Shown here: positions 15,264-27,825 of the stretch, piece after piece | Numbering within the stretch: position 1 is the first letter of the stretch | How the letters are laid out: every line of letters begins with the position of its first letter | Origin: Odontesthes bonariensis | Lineage: Eukaryota > Chordata > Actinopteri > Atheriniformes > Atherinopsidae | Length of the DNA: 64,000 bases | Assembly: GCF_027942865.1 (NCBI RefSeq) | Contig: NC_134515.1 | Span: forward strand, 25,070,227-25,134,226 | Direction of reading: 5' to 3' | Made by a program: the position numbers and the translations under genes | Notes under the pieces: generated by a model | Seen by the model: only the letters and a program-made list of their open reading frames with translations | What the model was told of the DNA's origin: nothing | Database searches by the model: none

Positions 15264-16626
15264 GACTGTGATGACCGTGAAAAGAACAAAAAGCTCAGAC
15301 AGTGTTTTATTTTACTCTTCCAGGGGTTTCTAGTGACATGGCAGTGCAACTTGATGGAGAATCATGGAAGGGGATTTGTGGGGTCTTTGCATATGACCCC
15401 CAAAATAGTTGTGATGCTGTATGGGAATGCAGCAATGGTTTTAAAATATCATAAAACCATATTTTATTCACAATACAACATTTAAACTTGTGAAAGATTG
15501 AAAGTAGGACATCATACAATTTAATGAAAAACATTTACTTATCTTCAGTTTAATAACAGCAACACATCTCTAAAAGTTGGCGCAGGACCATGTTTACTAC
15601 TCTGTAACATCCTCTTGAACAATAGTCCAGAAACAGTTTGTAAATGTCTCAGGTTCATAAACAGAACTGTGGAGACTAGTTGCTGGACCTATGGTAAAGG
15701 AATATAGCCCTATTCTTGTCTCATATAGGATTCTAGCTGCTCAACCATCCTGGGTCTTTGTTGTATTTTGCCTTTTCATGATGCTCCAACTCCAAAAAGC
15801 CAGGACTGTGGCAGCCCAGTCCAGCACCGAAGCCATGCTGCTGTAAGAGATGCAGCATGTGCTTTCTGAAATATGCAACACCTTCTCTGAAGAGGATGTC
15901 GTCTTGATGGGAGCATATGTTGCTCTCAACATGCTGCCTTGATGAGTTGCCCACTAGATTTCTAATATCTGTGCTGAGCAGTTTGTTACCACAACTCGCT
16001 CATCTAGTTAACATCTCACTCCAGACTGGAACATTTCCAAAGGCCTTAAAACTGCTGTCATTAAGCCTCTTCTGAAGAAAAGCAATCTTGATGCCACAGT
16101 ACTGAACAACTACAGGCCCATATCAAACCTGCCATTTTTAGGTAAAATCCTAGAAAGAGTTGTATACCAACAACTTAGTGACTTTCTCCTGTCTAACAAT
16201 GCTTTTGATACTTTCCAATCAGGCTTTAGGCCCCACCACAGCACTGAGACAGCTCTGATTAAGGTGACAAATGACATCCACCTGAACACAGTTGCAAGTT
16301 AAGTCAGTCTTAGTTCTGCTGGACCGGAGTGGTGCCTTTGACACAGTTGACCATGCAATATTATTACAGAGGTGGGTATCTCTGGAAGTGCTTTAAACTG
16401 GTTAAAGTCCTATCTTGACAGGAAAGATTTTGTTGAAATTGGTAACGGTGTCTCAGACCAAATGGACATGACCTGTGGGGTTCCCAGGGGTCAATCCTGG
16501 GACCCCTATTGTTCAATCTGTACATGCTTCCATTAGGCCAGCTAATACACAGCTATAATGTGTCCTACCACAACTATGCAGATGACACATCTACGTGTCA
16601 CTGACGGCAGGAGAACACTGGCCTAT

Positions 16627-17266
16627 TGTCAGAACCAGACAGAGGAGGACCACAAATGCGTCACGTTAAACAGTTTTAGGTTTCAGGGGAAAGGGAGTTG
16701 GGGCTGACTCTGGTATCGAACCCGGGTCGCTGGCTTGGCATGCTGGTGTGCTAACCACTTTGCTATGGTCCAGGTGCCTGTGTGTGTGTCCCCCAATGGT
16801 TGAGCGGCGTCTCGTGTAGGTGGTGGTGGTAGGTCCGAGCTCACTCGCCACAGGGCTGGGAGTCCTGGGGGAACACACACACACAACAGGAAAGATGACC
16901 AAGGCAGTACAGTCAAGGGGAATGCAGAAATCCTGGTAGGTAGGTGGAAGGCAGGTCAACACTACCGGGGCAGGAGATCAGAGAGGATTTCAGGCAGAAG
17001 GCAGGTCGGGTTTTCAAGGACTGGAAATCAGGCAGGGTTTCAGAGCAGGTCCGGGTTTGTTAACTGGAGTCAGAGTTCTTTTGCCAGGGAACAGGAATCA
17101 GGAGCATGTTTGCAGACGGTCTGACAGAGTGGAACTGAAAACCAGAGCTTGATATACAGAGGTTAACGGCAGAGTGAATGCAGGTGTAGCAATTGAGCAG
17201 AGCAGAGTGAGAGTTAATTGAAAGCACAAGTGCTTGTTACCAGGAGCCAGGGGAGAGACCATGACA
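16627..17266. mobile_element. probable solo LTR, 640 bp, with 5-bp target duplication
   Basis: The segment begins TGTCAG and ends ATGACA, so it has TG...CA ends on both strands. It is flanked by the direct repeat cctat (16622-16626 and 17267-17271), the 5-bp duplication usual for Gypsy-type LTR elements. It sits inside the reverse-transcriptase region of the LINE. No internal retroelement genes remain, consistent with recombination between LTRs. A tRNA-like segment with Pol III boxes lies inside it (16712-16765), which is unusual for an LTR and leaves open a composite or SINE-like origin. Confidence 0.55.
16712..16765 (-). other. tRNA-like segment with Pol III A and B boxes
   Basis: On the minus strand TAGCAAAGTGG (16765-16755) fits the A box, and GGTTCGATACC (16722-16712) fits the B box. 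The box starts are 43 bases apart, within tRNA gene range. The loop reads atGCCaa, recalling a glycine anticodon, but the anticodon stem does not pair cleanly, so it is not a functional tRNA gene. Confidence 0.45.
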
Positions 17267-17545
17267 CCTATAGATACATTGGGCCTCATGGAAGAACATT
17301 TTCGTATTTTTATTCTAAATTTCTCTTACTTTTTTCGTAAGAAGGTCTCTTACGAACACGCCACGTCAGATTCAATCTTATCTTCGGAAAAAGTGTGTAA
17401 ACGACCTGCGTAAATGGTGAATCCCACCTGTGCGTATATAATTGCACGTGCCAAGGATAGTAAATTTGCATACTCCACGTCCAAAATTACACCATATAAG
17501 GCTGTGCTTCCTCTCTGCTGTGCCAGGAAGTGTTGAGTCATGAGA

Positions 17546-17800
17546 ATGTCATCAAGGCGCAAAAAGAACAACTTTAGGGGCTCTGAGATTGAAGTTCTGC
17601 TTTCAGAGATCCAAAAAGGAAAATCTGTCATTTTAGCAGTGTCAGCAGTGGAATTACGGGACCTGCTAAAGTGAAGAAATGGGAAGCAATTACGAGTGCT
17701 GTTTATTGTCACCGTTAGTTCGTAATGTCACCGAAATAAAAAAGAAATGGTTTGATATGAAAATGGCTTTAAAAAAAAAAAAACGTCTCGCCCTGGCCAG
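17546..17800 (+). pseudogene. Harbinger Myb/SANT-like DNA-binding protein, frameshifted
   Basis: From ATG 17546 the frame reads MSSRRKKNNFRGSEIEVLLS and then EIQKGKSVIL. A second frame supplies ITGPAKVKKWEAITSAV, and a third gives VTEIKKKWFDMKMALKKKK. Together they follow the usual order of the helper DNA-binding protein of Harbinger elements, but frame changes and an early stop break it. Confidence 0.6.
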
Positions 17801-17834
17801 CCGCTCGATGACTGCAACTAAAGCCGTGCAATCA

Positions 17835-18475
17835 GTTGTTGCCTCATCATGATGGCACTTTGATGGGGGGGTTAATGAGGGGGGTCTTCTGGCACCACAC
17901 CTTCTGGTCTGCCTGGGCCTCGTTCATGGCAATATTGTGCAAATCTGGCATGCCTTCTCTGGGCTATAGAGCAGTTTACCCCCGCTGTATGGAGACACAC
18001 CCACCTGGCCTTCAGCTCAGTGCGCTCCAAGACAGGAGCACGAGTGCTTTGATGCGTATATGTGTGCATTGCTCCGATTATGATTGGGAGTCCAGCCACG
18101 GGATGAAAGTCCCTCTTAATTTGTACTTGTTGGACAGCGGTGTATGGGAATCTGATGTACCATGGGTGATAAACTGATGAGAGCTTTGATGACCAAGGGG
18201 AGCGCACGACTCACAGAGGACTGGGACACCCCCGATCTGTCTCCAATCTCGCTCTGAAAGGTTCCCGTGGCCAAAAATCAAAGGGTGGTGAGGACCTGGA
18301 CGTGTGATGGAATTGGGTTTGATCGGCGTGTTTTTCTCTGGAGTTGTGGCTCTAGCAAGCTGCATATATGCAGCAGCACAGTCCTTGGGAATCTTAATCG
18401 CGATGTCAGCCATTCGTCTGTCTCCACACGGTCTCTTCCAAAAGCCTGACGCACTAAGGCATCCAAAAGTAGCAA
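17835..18475 (-). pseudogene. Harbinger DDE transposase remnant
   Basis: The minus strand reads LLLDALVRQAFGRDRVETDE, then RFPRTVLLHICSLLEPQLQR, VQVLTTLRFLATGTFQSEIG, SGVSQSSVSRALPLVIKALI and KRDFHPVAGLPIIIGAMHTY. This is the normal order of a Harbinger nuclease. The expected aspartate after IIGA is replaced (family usually IGAIDCTH), and the reading frame changes at about 18278. An 18-bp perfect hairpin lies just outside it at 18550-18594. Confidence 0.65.
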
Positions 18476-20354
18476 GACAGCCGCTGGTTACGCTTCCCAT
18501 TGACCTTGTTATATACAGATTCAAATGAACCTTCAATTTGTGCGTAATTCAAGTCAAACAGAATAATTTCAGCATCATTATTCTGTTTGACTTGTTTTCT
18601 TCAAAGTAATTAAATATACAATCCATTAGTCAAGCAAACTTGATTTGAATAACAGCGGACTATTTTACGAAACTCCTACGACAGGTCTGGATCACTTGTA
18701 AATTCTGTTCGTACCTGAAAGAAAACATAAAATACGAAAAGATTGGTGAATGCGCAAATTCTCTTAAATCACTCGTACGGACGATTTAAGAACAAATCTG
18801 TGCGTACGAACGGTTCTTGCATGAGGCCCATTGTCTGTGGCCCACAGAAACAAAGAGAAAGTGTTATCAGTCACCTTGAGACTCTCTCTCTAAAACCTAA
18901 GTATCAAGTTAGAAATCTTGGGGTAATATTGGACTCAGACCTGAACTTTAACAGCCACATTAAATCAATAACATCAGCAGCTTTTTACCATCTATAAAAC
19001 ATTGCCAGAATAAAAGGAATGGTGTCTAAACCAGACTTAGAAAGACTGATCCATGCGTTTGTCTCCAGCAGGTTAGACTGCTGTAACGGCCTGCTCACTG
19101 GGCTCTAAACGGGCTATAAGACAGCTGCAGTACATCCAGAACGCTGCTGCTCGAGTCCTGACTAGGACCAGGAAATACGACCATATTAGTTCAGTGCTCA
19201 GGTCTCTGAGCTGGCTTCCTGTCGCTCAGAGAATAGACTTTAAAACAGCTCTGCTCATGTACAAGTCTCTTCATGGTCTAGCGCCAAAGTACATCTCTGA
19301 CATGTTAGAGCCATATTAACCAACTCGGGCTCTAAGAACCTAAGGGAGGGGTCACCTGCTGGTGCCCAGAGTCAGGACTAAACAAGGTGAGGCTGCGTTT
19401 CAATTTTATGCTCCTAAAATCTGGAACAGTCTTCCAGAAGATGTGAGACAGGCCTCAACTCTGACAATGTTTAAATCCAGGCTGAAAACAGTTCTATTTA
19501 ACTGTGCATATGACGAATGAAAGTATTTTATCTGCTCTCTTCGCTTTTAATTTAATTAATTACAGATTATTTTTAATGTTTTTTTAAAGGATTTTTATTT
19601 GCCTTCTTGTGATTTTATGTAGCTGTAAAACACTTTGAATTGCCTTGTGTACGAATTGTCCTCTACAAATAAAATTGCCTCTAAAACCTATATATACATT
19701 TAAGCACTGATGATGCTTTCCTAGATGAATAAGCTGCCAGTTACATCGACATTAATGCACCCCCATGCCATGAGAGATGCAGGCTTTCGAACTGAGTGCT
19801 GATAACAAGTCAGGTGGTCTCTCTCCTCCATTATTTTCAACAAGAATTTCAGATTTTGATTTGCTTGACCACTTAATGGGTTTCTTCATTCCCTCAATTG
19901 GATTTAATTGGGCTTTGACCCATGAAAGAGGACAATGTTTCTGCTTTAACTTGCATTTGTGAAAGGCACAATGAACTGTGTTTACAGACAATGATTTCTG
20001 AAAGTGTTCCTGAGCCCATGCAGTTTTCATGACAGAATCATCCCTGTTTCATAAATCCATGAAATATTGATTTCCAGCTGTGTCCATTTGTGCACAGAAA
20101 CCAGACTCTCGAAATCATCTAATGATGTCTTCTCCTATAGGTGGTGGAATATTTAATGTCTTCGCAATTCTAGGTTCAGGAACAATAATCTAAAATTGTC
20201 CCACAATTTGTCGACAAGGTTTTTTTCACCTTTTTTCTTCCTTTTTTGCTGATTGATTACAAAGGCTCTGCCGATCTTTGTCTGTGAGACTCTTGAGAGA
20301 CTCTGCCTCTTTAAATTGCTCTTTTTATGCCCTATCATGTAACTGACCTGTTGC

Positions 20355-20735
20355 CAATTAAATCAATTCAAATTTATTTGTATAGCACATTTCATGTACA
20401 AACAATTCAAAGTGCTTTACATAAAATAAAAGCATTGCAGCAGGGAGTGGAAGACAAAAAATAATATAAAGAGAAACAAATAAAATAATTAAAATAAATT
20501 TAAAAACAAGCAACAGTCCAGATAAGTTAAAAGATATTGTGCAGATTTCATGCATAGACACATGAGAAAAGTAATGTTTTTAACCTGGATTTAAAAATGT
20601 CTACATTTGGTGAAAGTTTAATCTCCACTGGCAGTTTGTTCCACTTGTTTGCAGCATAACAGCTAAATGCTGCTTCTCCATGTTTAGTCTGGACTCTGGA
20701 CTGGACTAGCTGACCTGAGTCCTTAAGTCCAAACC
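20355..20735 (-). mobile_element. LINE 3'-end fragment inserted in the Tc1-like copy
   Basis: The minus strand encodes a reverse-transcriptase C-terminal tail, TKHGEAAFSCYAANKWNKLP and FKSRLKTLLFS, followed by the 3' UTR phrase 'tgctatacaaataaattt'. The same 3' UTR is found on the plus strand at 48518-48705. The flanks continue the Tc1-like sequence. Confidence 0.6.
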
Positions 20736-21030
20736 CAAATTGTTGCAACATATTCCTCTTGCTGTTTCTTTTCAGTACCAATGAATCAGTACCAGTTTTT
20801 AAGCCTTTTGTTGCCCTTTTCCCAAAATGTCTGATGTTTTGCTGCCAACAAATTCAAGGTAATATTTCTCATGAAATAGAAATATGTTTCACTTTCAACA
20901 CTTGATATGTTTTCTGTGTTCCACTGTGAATAAAATATTGGTTTATGAGATTAATAAACCATTACAGTCTGTTTTTATTTACACTTTACACAGCGTCCCA
21001 CCGTTTTTAGAAATGGGATTGTGCTATATA

Positions 21031-24000
21031 CTAAAAGTCCAGCCTTATATGGACTAACAATCAAATTTCCTACAATGTAAGCGTACTGACTGAGAGATGT
21101 CAGATCAGCTCATATGAAACACATTACAGGGCATTTGATATGCTTTATGTGTTTTTTTGGGGAATAAAATCTTGGTTTAGGGGATTTGCAAACTTTTGCT
21201 TTCTTTTACACACTTATACAATCGAGCGTTTGGCGCTATGGTACTGTCTGTCAGTCACCTGAGACGTTGGCTTCCCCTATTTGTTCTTTGGACATAGAAA
21301 AGCATTCTAAACTTTGAACCTGGACGAGACCCATAACTTACAGGTCTTGTATACCTGATTTAGCTAGTAGTTTGTCTATTCTCTTTCCTCTGTGACCTGT
21401 CATGTCTCTCCTTAGCACTGTAAGCTGCACAAAGTAAATCCACATATTATCCAGAGAGATCAGTGGCAGACTGGAAATGGATTTAAAGTTGCTCAGTTAA
21501 TCATGAGATGAGTGGTTTCACACATGGGCAGATGCTCCATCGGCGGATGTCCCACTGGAGGCAATTCAGTTATAACATTTTTAGACATTTGTCAGCAGCT
21601 TTTCTTTTCTTTCTTTCTTTGATTTTAAACACCCACTAGCCATAGCTCCCCTTCCCAACTCTGCTTGTCCTACTGGCAAATTGAACAGTCTGCTCTGATG
21701 TTACATTTTGGGACAAGCAGGAAACTAAAATCATTTGATCAGTGTAGCCTGACCGTGTAGACAGTGTAGACTGTAACTTTTTGATGACTTTGCACATACA
21801 CTCGCACACATTATCAAGAAGACCCAACAAAGTAGGACAGAGAGACCCATTCGCAGGAGAGCCACACATCAAAAATGGTTATTTTTCATGTTGATCTCAT
21901 CAGTGTACTGTGTGAGGTGGCTCGGTGATCCTATTTAACCTTTTGAACAATGTTAGGATGAAGGACATGAATCATAATTAGCTTCATGAGAGAAGATGGA
22001 GATGCGTTAACACACTACTGTCAGTGTCCGACATTACATGCATGAAGACCAACCTTATGGTTGTGACTGTATGTTTCATGCCTTTGTGTGTGCTTTTGTA
22101 CGAAAACATCAAGAGATGGAAGATGAGCTTGTGCCACATGAATATATAATGAATATATAATTGTTGCATGTAATGGGAGAAATGTGACTGATGATAATAG
22201 TACAGAAACCGAGTGATGCCACATCTACAATACATTCATCTTGTAAAATGGCACAAATGGATGTGCAAGTGATGAAGTCACTTAATTTAGTTGCTGGCAA
22301 TGGCATCAAGAAACATTGACCTTTTGTTGGTTCCTTCAGGCTTTAATGTGAGTCACATGACAGGCGGATATTTACAGTGACTCTCGTCACTGGCCTTGTC
22401 AAATCACAGCACACTTCAGCGCTGCCTAGCAAGCCCAGGGCTCGGCTTCAGCAAGGCAGAATGATGCATAGGTGTTTTATTTTTTTCCGCCATGTCTTTT
22501 AACCAAAGCTCACAGCAACTTTGTATGACACTGAAAAACAAGAGGGCTTTCTGGCATATATGTTAGCGTGCATTTGTGAGATTTTGCGTGAGAGTATTTG
22601 CATTAAAATGGAGGAGGAAGGGAGTGAGACATACAAAGGGAGACAGTGGCTGACTGCAGAACTGACAAATTTTTCAGGCCAATTTATCTTATGAATTAAC
22701 CTAAGGAAGGCATTCATACCAGATAATTTAAGGGACTGTATTACAAATTAAACTGTTCATCCAGACCCACATGTCAGAGAAGACAAATTATAGTCTTTTG
22801 AAGGTTTAATTCATTGGCATTATTTTTCTTTCTTCTATTTAAATTTTTTTTTCTTAATAGCTGATTAAGATTCCCTTAAATCAAGAAATGCACAGATCAG
22901 ACAAAACATAAATCAAGGTTCTGACAGATTCCATCACTCCCTGTTGTTTGTCTTTGCATAAATAATGTTAAGGTCGTCTGTGTTGTGTTTCAGTATCTTT
23001 ATTTTGTCTCTTGGCAGATAGTCATGGGAAAAGGGGGCATGCAATTCTTTGTTGTGGTTGTGGCATATCTCTCAGCCTGACATACTGAAACTGAATACAG
23101 AGATTTTAGTCCCTTTTCTTGAAAAAGTGTCCAAGTACCTAAAGACAGATCAGAATTGCTAAAATGTCAAAAACGGGGAGTCTTCTTCTGCTTTATTCAC
23201 AAAGAAACACACAGAGAATCTGACCTGTTCCACCATTATTGGTGAAAATCTGTTGAAGACTCAAACAGTACTCAGCACTGTAGGCCTACTTAGTATAATG
23301 CTGAGTACTGTTCTTCCAATTCTCAATATTCATATTTCTTATTTAATCTACATTTTTACTATACTTTAAGTGTAACGTTCCTTTAGCACTAAAAATATTG
23401 CTGGTAATCAATAAGATCATAAGATGGAGATGACTTGGACGATTAAAAGTTGTGACGTGCTTAACTCATTCTCAGCTGAGTTAACTTTGAAATCTAATAA
23501 TGTTAAAGTGTATCACTTTTCATTTTACTTGGGAATAACTCACACTGAGAGTCAGAAACCCTGAGGGCCATTGGATTCCTCTTTAGAGAGAAGCTATTTG
23601 AGGTGAAGAAGTGAAGGCAGCAACACTGACTAATTCAAAATACATGCGCCTGTGTGTGCACTTGTGTTTTTTTCTCATGGTGGGGACCAAAACCTGACTG
23701 GACACCAACTTATGGGGACTTAATGCAAACTCAAGGGCCACAATTTTGCAGAAAGTGATTCTTGAGGTTTAAGAGTTGTTAGAGTTAGAATTAGGTTATG
23801 GTTAGATTTGGGGTTAGGGTTTGGGTAGGGCATGAAGTTGTGATGTTTAAGGTTTGGAACATCTATTGTGTCAATGGAGAGTTTCCATGGGCCCATGAAC
23901 CAGACTTCTGTGTCTGAATTTGTGTGTGAGTGTAAATGCACAAGGAGAGAAATTTCAAAAGACATGAAACACTTATCATAAGCTATTGTGAAGGATTTCC

Positions 24001-27000
24001 GAATAAAATGTGTTGATTTCAGCATCATAATTACTCTACACACTGAACCTGTAGGGTTAAGGTGTTTCTTGTTTCCTGTTGTATCCCATAGACTTTTTTT
24101 GTTTGTGCTGAAATCACAAGTAATAAAAACAAATTTCATTTGTTTATCCCTTTTCAAAATTTGGTGACAAAGTGCTTTACGCAATGAAGTAAAATAGAAT
24201 GAAGCAAAAAGAAAAAATATACAGACAGTAAACTTAAACAGGATAAAACAAAACTACAGAGAAAACAGAAAAGACATGGCAGGAAAATTATTATCATTAT
24301 TGTTATTAATGTCAAGAAAATACTTCCTGTATTTGGATAGAAGTGAAAAATGCTGACATATAACTAGCACAATAACAAAATGATGTGTGGCATAACAAGT
24401 GGTTATGAAAGAAATAATCAGAATGTGTAAGAAAGATTATTGGAACCATGATCTTATTTTCACAAATTCATACATTTTCTGAAATCTGAATCATATTATA
24501 TATGATATAATTTTTTTTTTTAAAGTCAGGATTATAACAGTACTAAAGATAAAGGTGTCCAGCAACGACATGTCAATGTGACCAAGTCGCTAAGGTAAGA
24601 GGAATGAATAAGGTGAAAGGAGCCTAAATTCAGTTCACCAACAGCATCAAAAAAAATCGAAATCTGTGTTCCCAGGTTTCTGTTAAAAGGGTCATTGGAA
24701 CTCAAAGAAACTCAGTCTCTATAGATTGCTGCTAATGTAAATGCAATATCTGCAAAATAGAATTTTTGATATTTTTTTTTTTTTACAAACCTTTTGTGTT
24801 CCTAACATTGTTTTCATATCAGTGTGTGGAAATAATCATTTGGATGGGTAGTTTGCCAAACTGAGCAAACAAAGAAAAAAAAATTGGAGATGATTATATT
24901 TCTCTTGACAAATAACAGGCCTACTTTACTTGACATTTTGCCAGATAAAAACCTATTCGATCATTAATCTCAAAGCAAAATCTTGACTGCTCTTCTCGTT
25001 GCCACGTATAGCAGAAATGCAATTTCTCACGTGGAAGGGAACCTCGTGTGCCATATATAGGACAGAAAAAAAAAAAAATTCTCATAAGCCATTATAGACG
25101 AGGTTGGGACAAGGTTTGGATGGGGCGGGTGGGAGGCGACTTGGTGGTCCAGTGGACTGGAAAACGTTGCAGAAAGTTTGTGCGTGGCTGTATATGGGCT
25201 GGAGCTAATATGACCACTGGCTCATTAGAGCTCTGATTTAAGGAACTGCGTATAAGCACAAAGAGTTCCAGAGAGGAGCCCAGTGACACAAAGTGAAGAC
25301 ATCCCTTTCTCTGGTCTCTAAAGGCAAAACCCTAAATTTGGGTTAGACGGACCCACTTATGAGAAACCAAAGTTCTGCTAAAAGACTCACTGGAGTGGCA
25401 GAGATTCTGTCATAGTGAAAAGTGAACATATCATTCAGTGACATGCAGAGTATCCAGCCTCCCACAACAGGAGCTGCTGACAGGTTGGTCATTAATGAAA
25501 GGGTGCACAGAAAGAAGGGACTGGACAGAGAGAGGAAGGGAGGAAGGAAGGAACACAGAAAGAAAGTGGCTGACAAGCTCAGCTCCCCTCCTCGGAGCAA
25601 TCAAGGAGGTGAGGACACAGAGGGGAGGAGAAGAGAACATGCGAGTTACAAGCTCAGCCGCACGTCAAACCAATCATTATATCACACGAGTATTTAAATT
25701 GGCATGATGTGTGCAGTGTATAGTAGTAGATCTACACGAATGTAGCCCAGCTGATTCAGAGCTCGCACATTCTGACATACTGCACTCTCAAATTCTATAA
25801 TATTTTCTGCATTCAAAGATTTTGGTTGATGTCGGGGATCCAGGCGGGTGCTAGGATTCACAAGCACAACATGCATGCTTGTACAACTTCGAAACATGTT
25901 CCATGAGCAGGTTAAATGCAAATACAAATGCACTGTCAGAACTGCTTTCCACCGTTTCTGTGAGCCAGGGAATATACGTGTGAATTGGCTCATGTGCACA
26001 AATGACAGTTGCCAGCCCTAATTGTGACAGGCTGCCTCGCGTGTGTTTGCATCGTGGACGGGGGCAAATACAGAAAGTAAAAAACGGAAAATAATACAGT
26101 CACTCTGAGGACAAAATGTGGTGGCAGTGAGGCAGTGAGAGGGGTGTGGAAGGGGGGGAAATAGCCCCGCTCATATCCTCTCATTTTCTGCCCGCTACTA
26201 CCCAGCAGAGTTTCTATGGCAACCCCTCAAAAAGCGGTGTGAATTGTGGATTTGAGATGCGCTGTCTGATTGCGCTGTGTGGAGGAGATGGCTGGCTCTT
26301 TCGTCAGCCTTCCTTCAGTTAGAGGAAATTGGTGGAGGGCTCCAATGAAACAGCCCTCCATATGCTTTCTTTGATGTGCGCGCCAGTGTTTTGGCTCTAC
26401 GTCATGTGTGTGTTGGAGTGCACGTGTGAACTTGCCCCCCCCCCAACATAGCTGCTCACCGACCAGACTGCAGTCAGCGTTCCAAATGAATTTGTCTGGC
26501 TGACCATGTAGACTCATCAGTATGCTTCGAGTTGCAGTTGATTGATTCGATGCCATTGATGACGAATTAATTTCTGTCTTGGATTCCACAAGCAGCGTGC
26601 AACGCAGCGCAGTGTGTCCTGAGTGTGAAATTTTGACAAATGACCCAAATTTATCTTTCTTTTTTTTTTTTTTTTGCCTCGTGCCCCCCACCTTTTCACC
26701 CCACCGCCTGTAGTTTTCCATGGAAGCTCAAACTTGTGCATGTGACTGACATGCACTGATGTAGGCTCTTCGTCGGAAGACCTGTGTCTTTTGTCGGTGT
26801 GAGAGTGGGACATGTATGTTATTCGGTGTGAGCTCCTGCTCTCTCCCTCTCAGTGGCTGTGTGATCCTTGTAAGCTGTGCCAGTCCCCATTAGCATCCCA
26901 TTATAAAGCAGCATGATCACTCGTCACTTAGAATGCCTGCCACAGCGTGCTCTCTGTGCATGTGTGTGCGTGGAGGCTTTTTTTTTTTTTCCGGGAGCAC

Positions 27001-27700
27001 GTGTGTGAACGTGTGTGTGTAAATCACACCGTCAAGTGAATGAGATGGTCTTCTTTCAAAGCAAAAGAGAAAAATAAAAATACCAAATTTTTTTTAAAAA
27101 ACAGCAGAGCCCTGCACCGGGTATGATTCAATTTAAATGTCTTCAAGTGTTTGGTTTGTTTGACCCAGATTTCTCACCTACCCCACTATTGATGAATTGG
27201 ATATTCGGAGGCAGCCTTGTGCAACGATTTCATTTAGTTGATATGTAGTGAACAGCACCCTCTGCTGACTGTTTATCTGTGTTAAAGATGAAAGCGAGGA
27301 TAAAAGAAGTTAGACATGTGTATAAATGCCTAGCCCTGAAGATGCATAAAATCATCCGCATAATATATCGACATGTGTTTACCAGGGGAACCCATCTGAA
27401 ATGTTGGTAAAATAAAAGGCCTTAAGTGATAGAGTCATACAGGCAAAACAACTTCTAAATCTTTCGGCAAACGTATTCTTTTCTTTTCAGAGAACAAACT
27501 GTGATGTACATTAACATAAAAGTCAAAAAAGGAAGAAAACTCTGTCATTTGCATTTAGATTGAGGAGGAAATCTCACAACTTCCGGGAGGTAAGTGATAA
27601 TAATGATAATTTTTCTTTTGTCATTTGGATAAATATAGACTTTAGATTTACTTCTTTTTCTGTCTTTTTCTCTGCAGATAGTGTAACTTGCTTCACACAC
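21031..27700. other. intergenic interval upstream of tnnc1
   Basis: No exon recognised. It contains a 14-bp inverted repeat at 23264-23312, the TTAGGG-rich fish repeat at 23655-23900, T-rich runs and scattered CA/TG tracts. The CG-richer part at 25.0-26.9 kb has several open frames on both strands, but none shows family motifs or splice logic. Confidence 0.45.
23655..23900. repeat. dispersed fish repeat with degenerate TTAGGG-like core
   Basis: Begins with 'tgtgcacttgtg' and 'tggtggggaccaaaacctg', goes through 'ggttatggttagatttggggt' type units with ttagggtttgggta, and ends near 'tgtcaatggagagtttcc'. This order matches a dispersed repeat common in teleost genomes, from memory. It is not a telomere. 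Confidence 0.5.
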
Positions 27701-27825
27701 ACTCTCACACAGACACACAACCTCTTGAGCCCTGTGGTCCAGGTCTACAGGAATGTTGAGTGTGTCTATGACCCTCTCCCTGGAGATTAGGCCTCACCAT
27801 GCATGCCCTCCCCTACCCCCAACTT

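Larger units (their letters stand above)
17281..18829. mobile_element. PIF/Harbinger DNA transposon, both genes decayed
   Basis: Terminal inverted repeats GGGCCTCATGgAAGAAC (left) and the reverse complement of GGGCCTCATGcAAGAAC (right) match at 16 of 17 positions. A 3-bp ATT lies on each side (17278-17280 and 18830-18832). As in Harbinger elements, there are two divergent coding relics: a Myb/SANT-like protein on the plus strand and a DDE nuclease on the minus strand. It lies only 10 bp from the solo LTR's target duplication, inside the LINE. Confidence 0.75.
15925..19685 (+). mobile_element. L2-like LINE, 5'-truncated and broken, with two nested insertions
   Basis: Reverse-transcriptase phrases are visible on the plus strand: KTAVIKPLLKKSNLDATVLN (from 16049), NNYRPISNLPFLGKILE, FQSGFRPHHSTETALI, then the catalytic YADDT at about 16576. 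After the insertions come VCGPQKQRE and NLGVILDSDLNFNSHIKSI, then the C-terminal Leu/Asn-rich region to 19515, and a 3' tail with 'aaaacactttgaattgcc' and 'acaaataaaattgcc'. Stop codons and frame breaks show it is dead. It is cut by a solo LTR (16627-17266) and a Harbinger element (17281-18829). Confidence 0.75.
15545..21030 (-). mobile_element. Tc1-like DNA transposon relic, split by later insertions
   Basis: Segments 15545-15922, 19686-20354 and 20736-21030 together follow, in order, a minus-strand Tc1-like element that is also present as a second copy at 32797-34085. Shared phrases include 'aagttgctggacc', 'catatgttgctct', 'gagatgcaggcttt', 'cctgttgccaattaa' and, at the right end, 'cagcgtccca'. 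A transposase remnant on the minus strand at 20030-19752 reads AWAQEHFQKSLSVNTVH, a Tc1-type segment, but it is full of breaks. The element is interrupted by an L2-like LINE (about 15925-19685) and a short LINE tail (20355-20735). Confidence 0.6.

Noticed and set aside
23790-23830. TTAGGG-like stretch suggesting an interstitial telomere
   Set aside because: Units are degenerate and embedded in a known type of dispersed fish repeat; no tandem TTAGGG array.
25050-25065. CArG-like ccatatatagg
   Set aside because: It has seven A/T bases between CC and GG, where a CArG box needs six, and no muscle gene lies adjacent.
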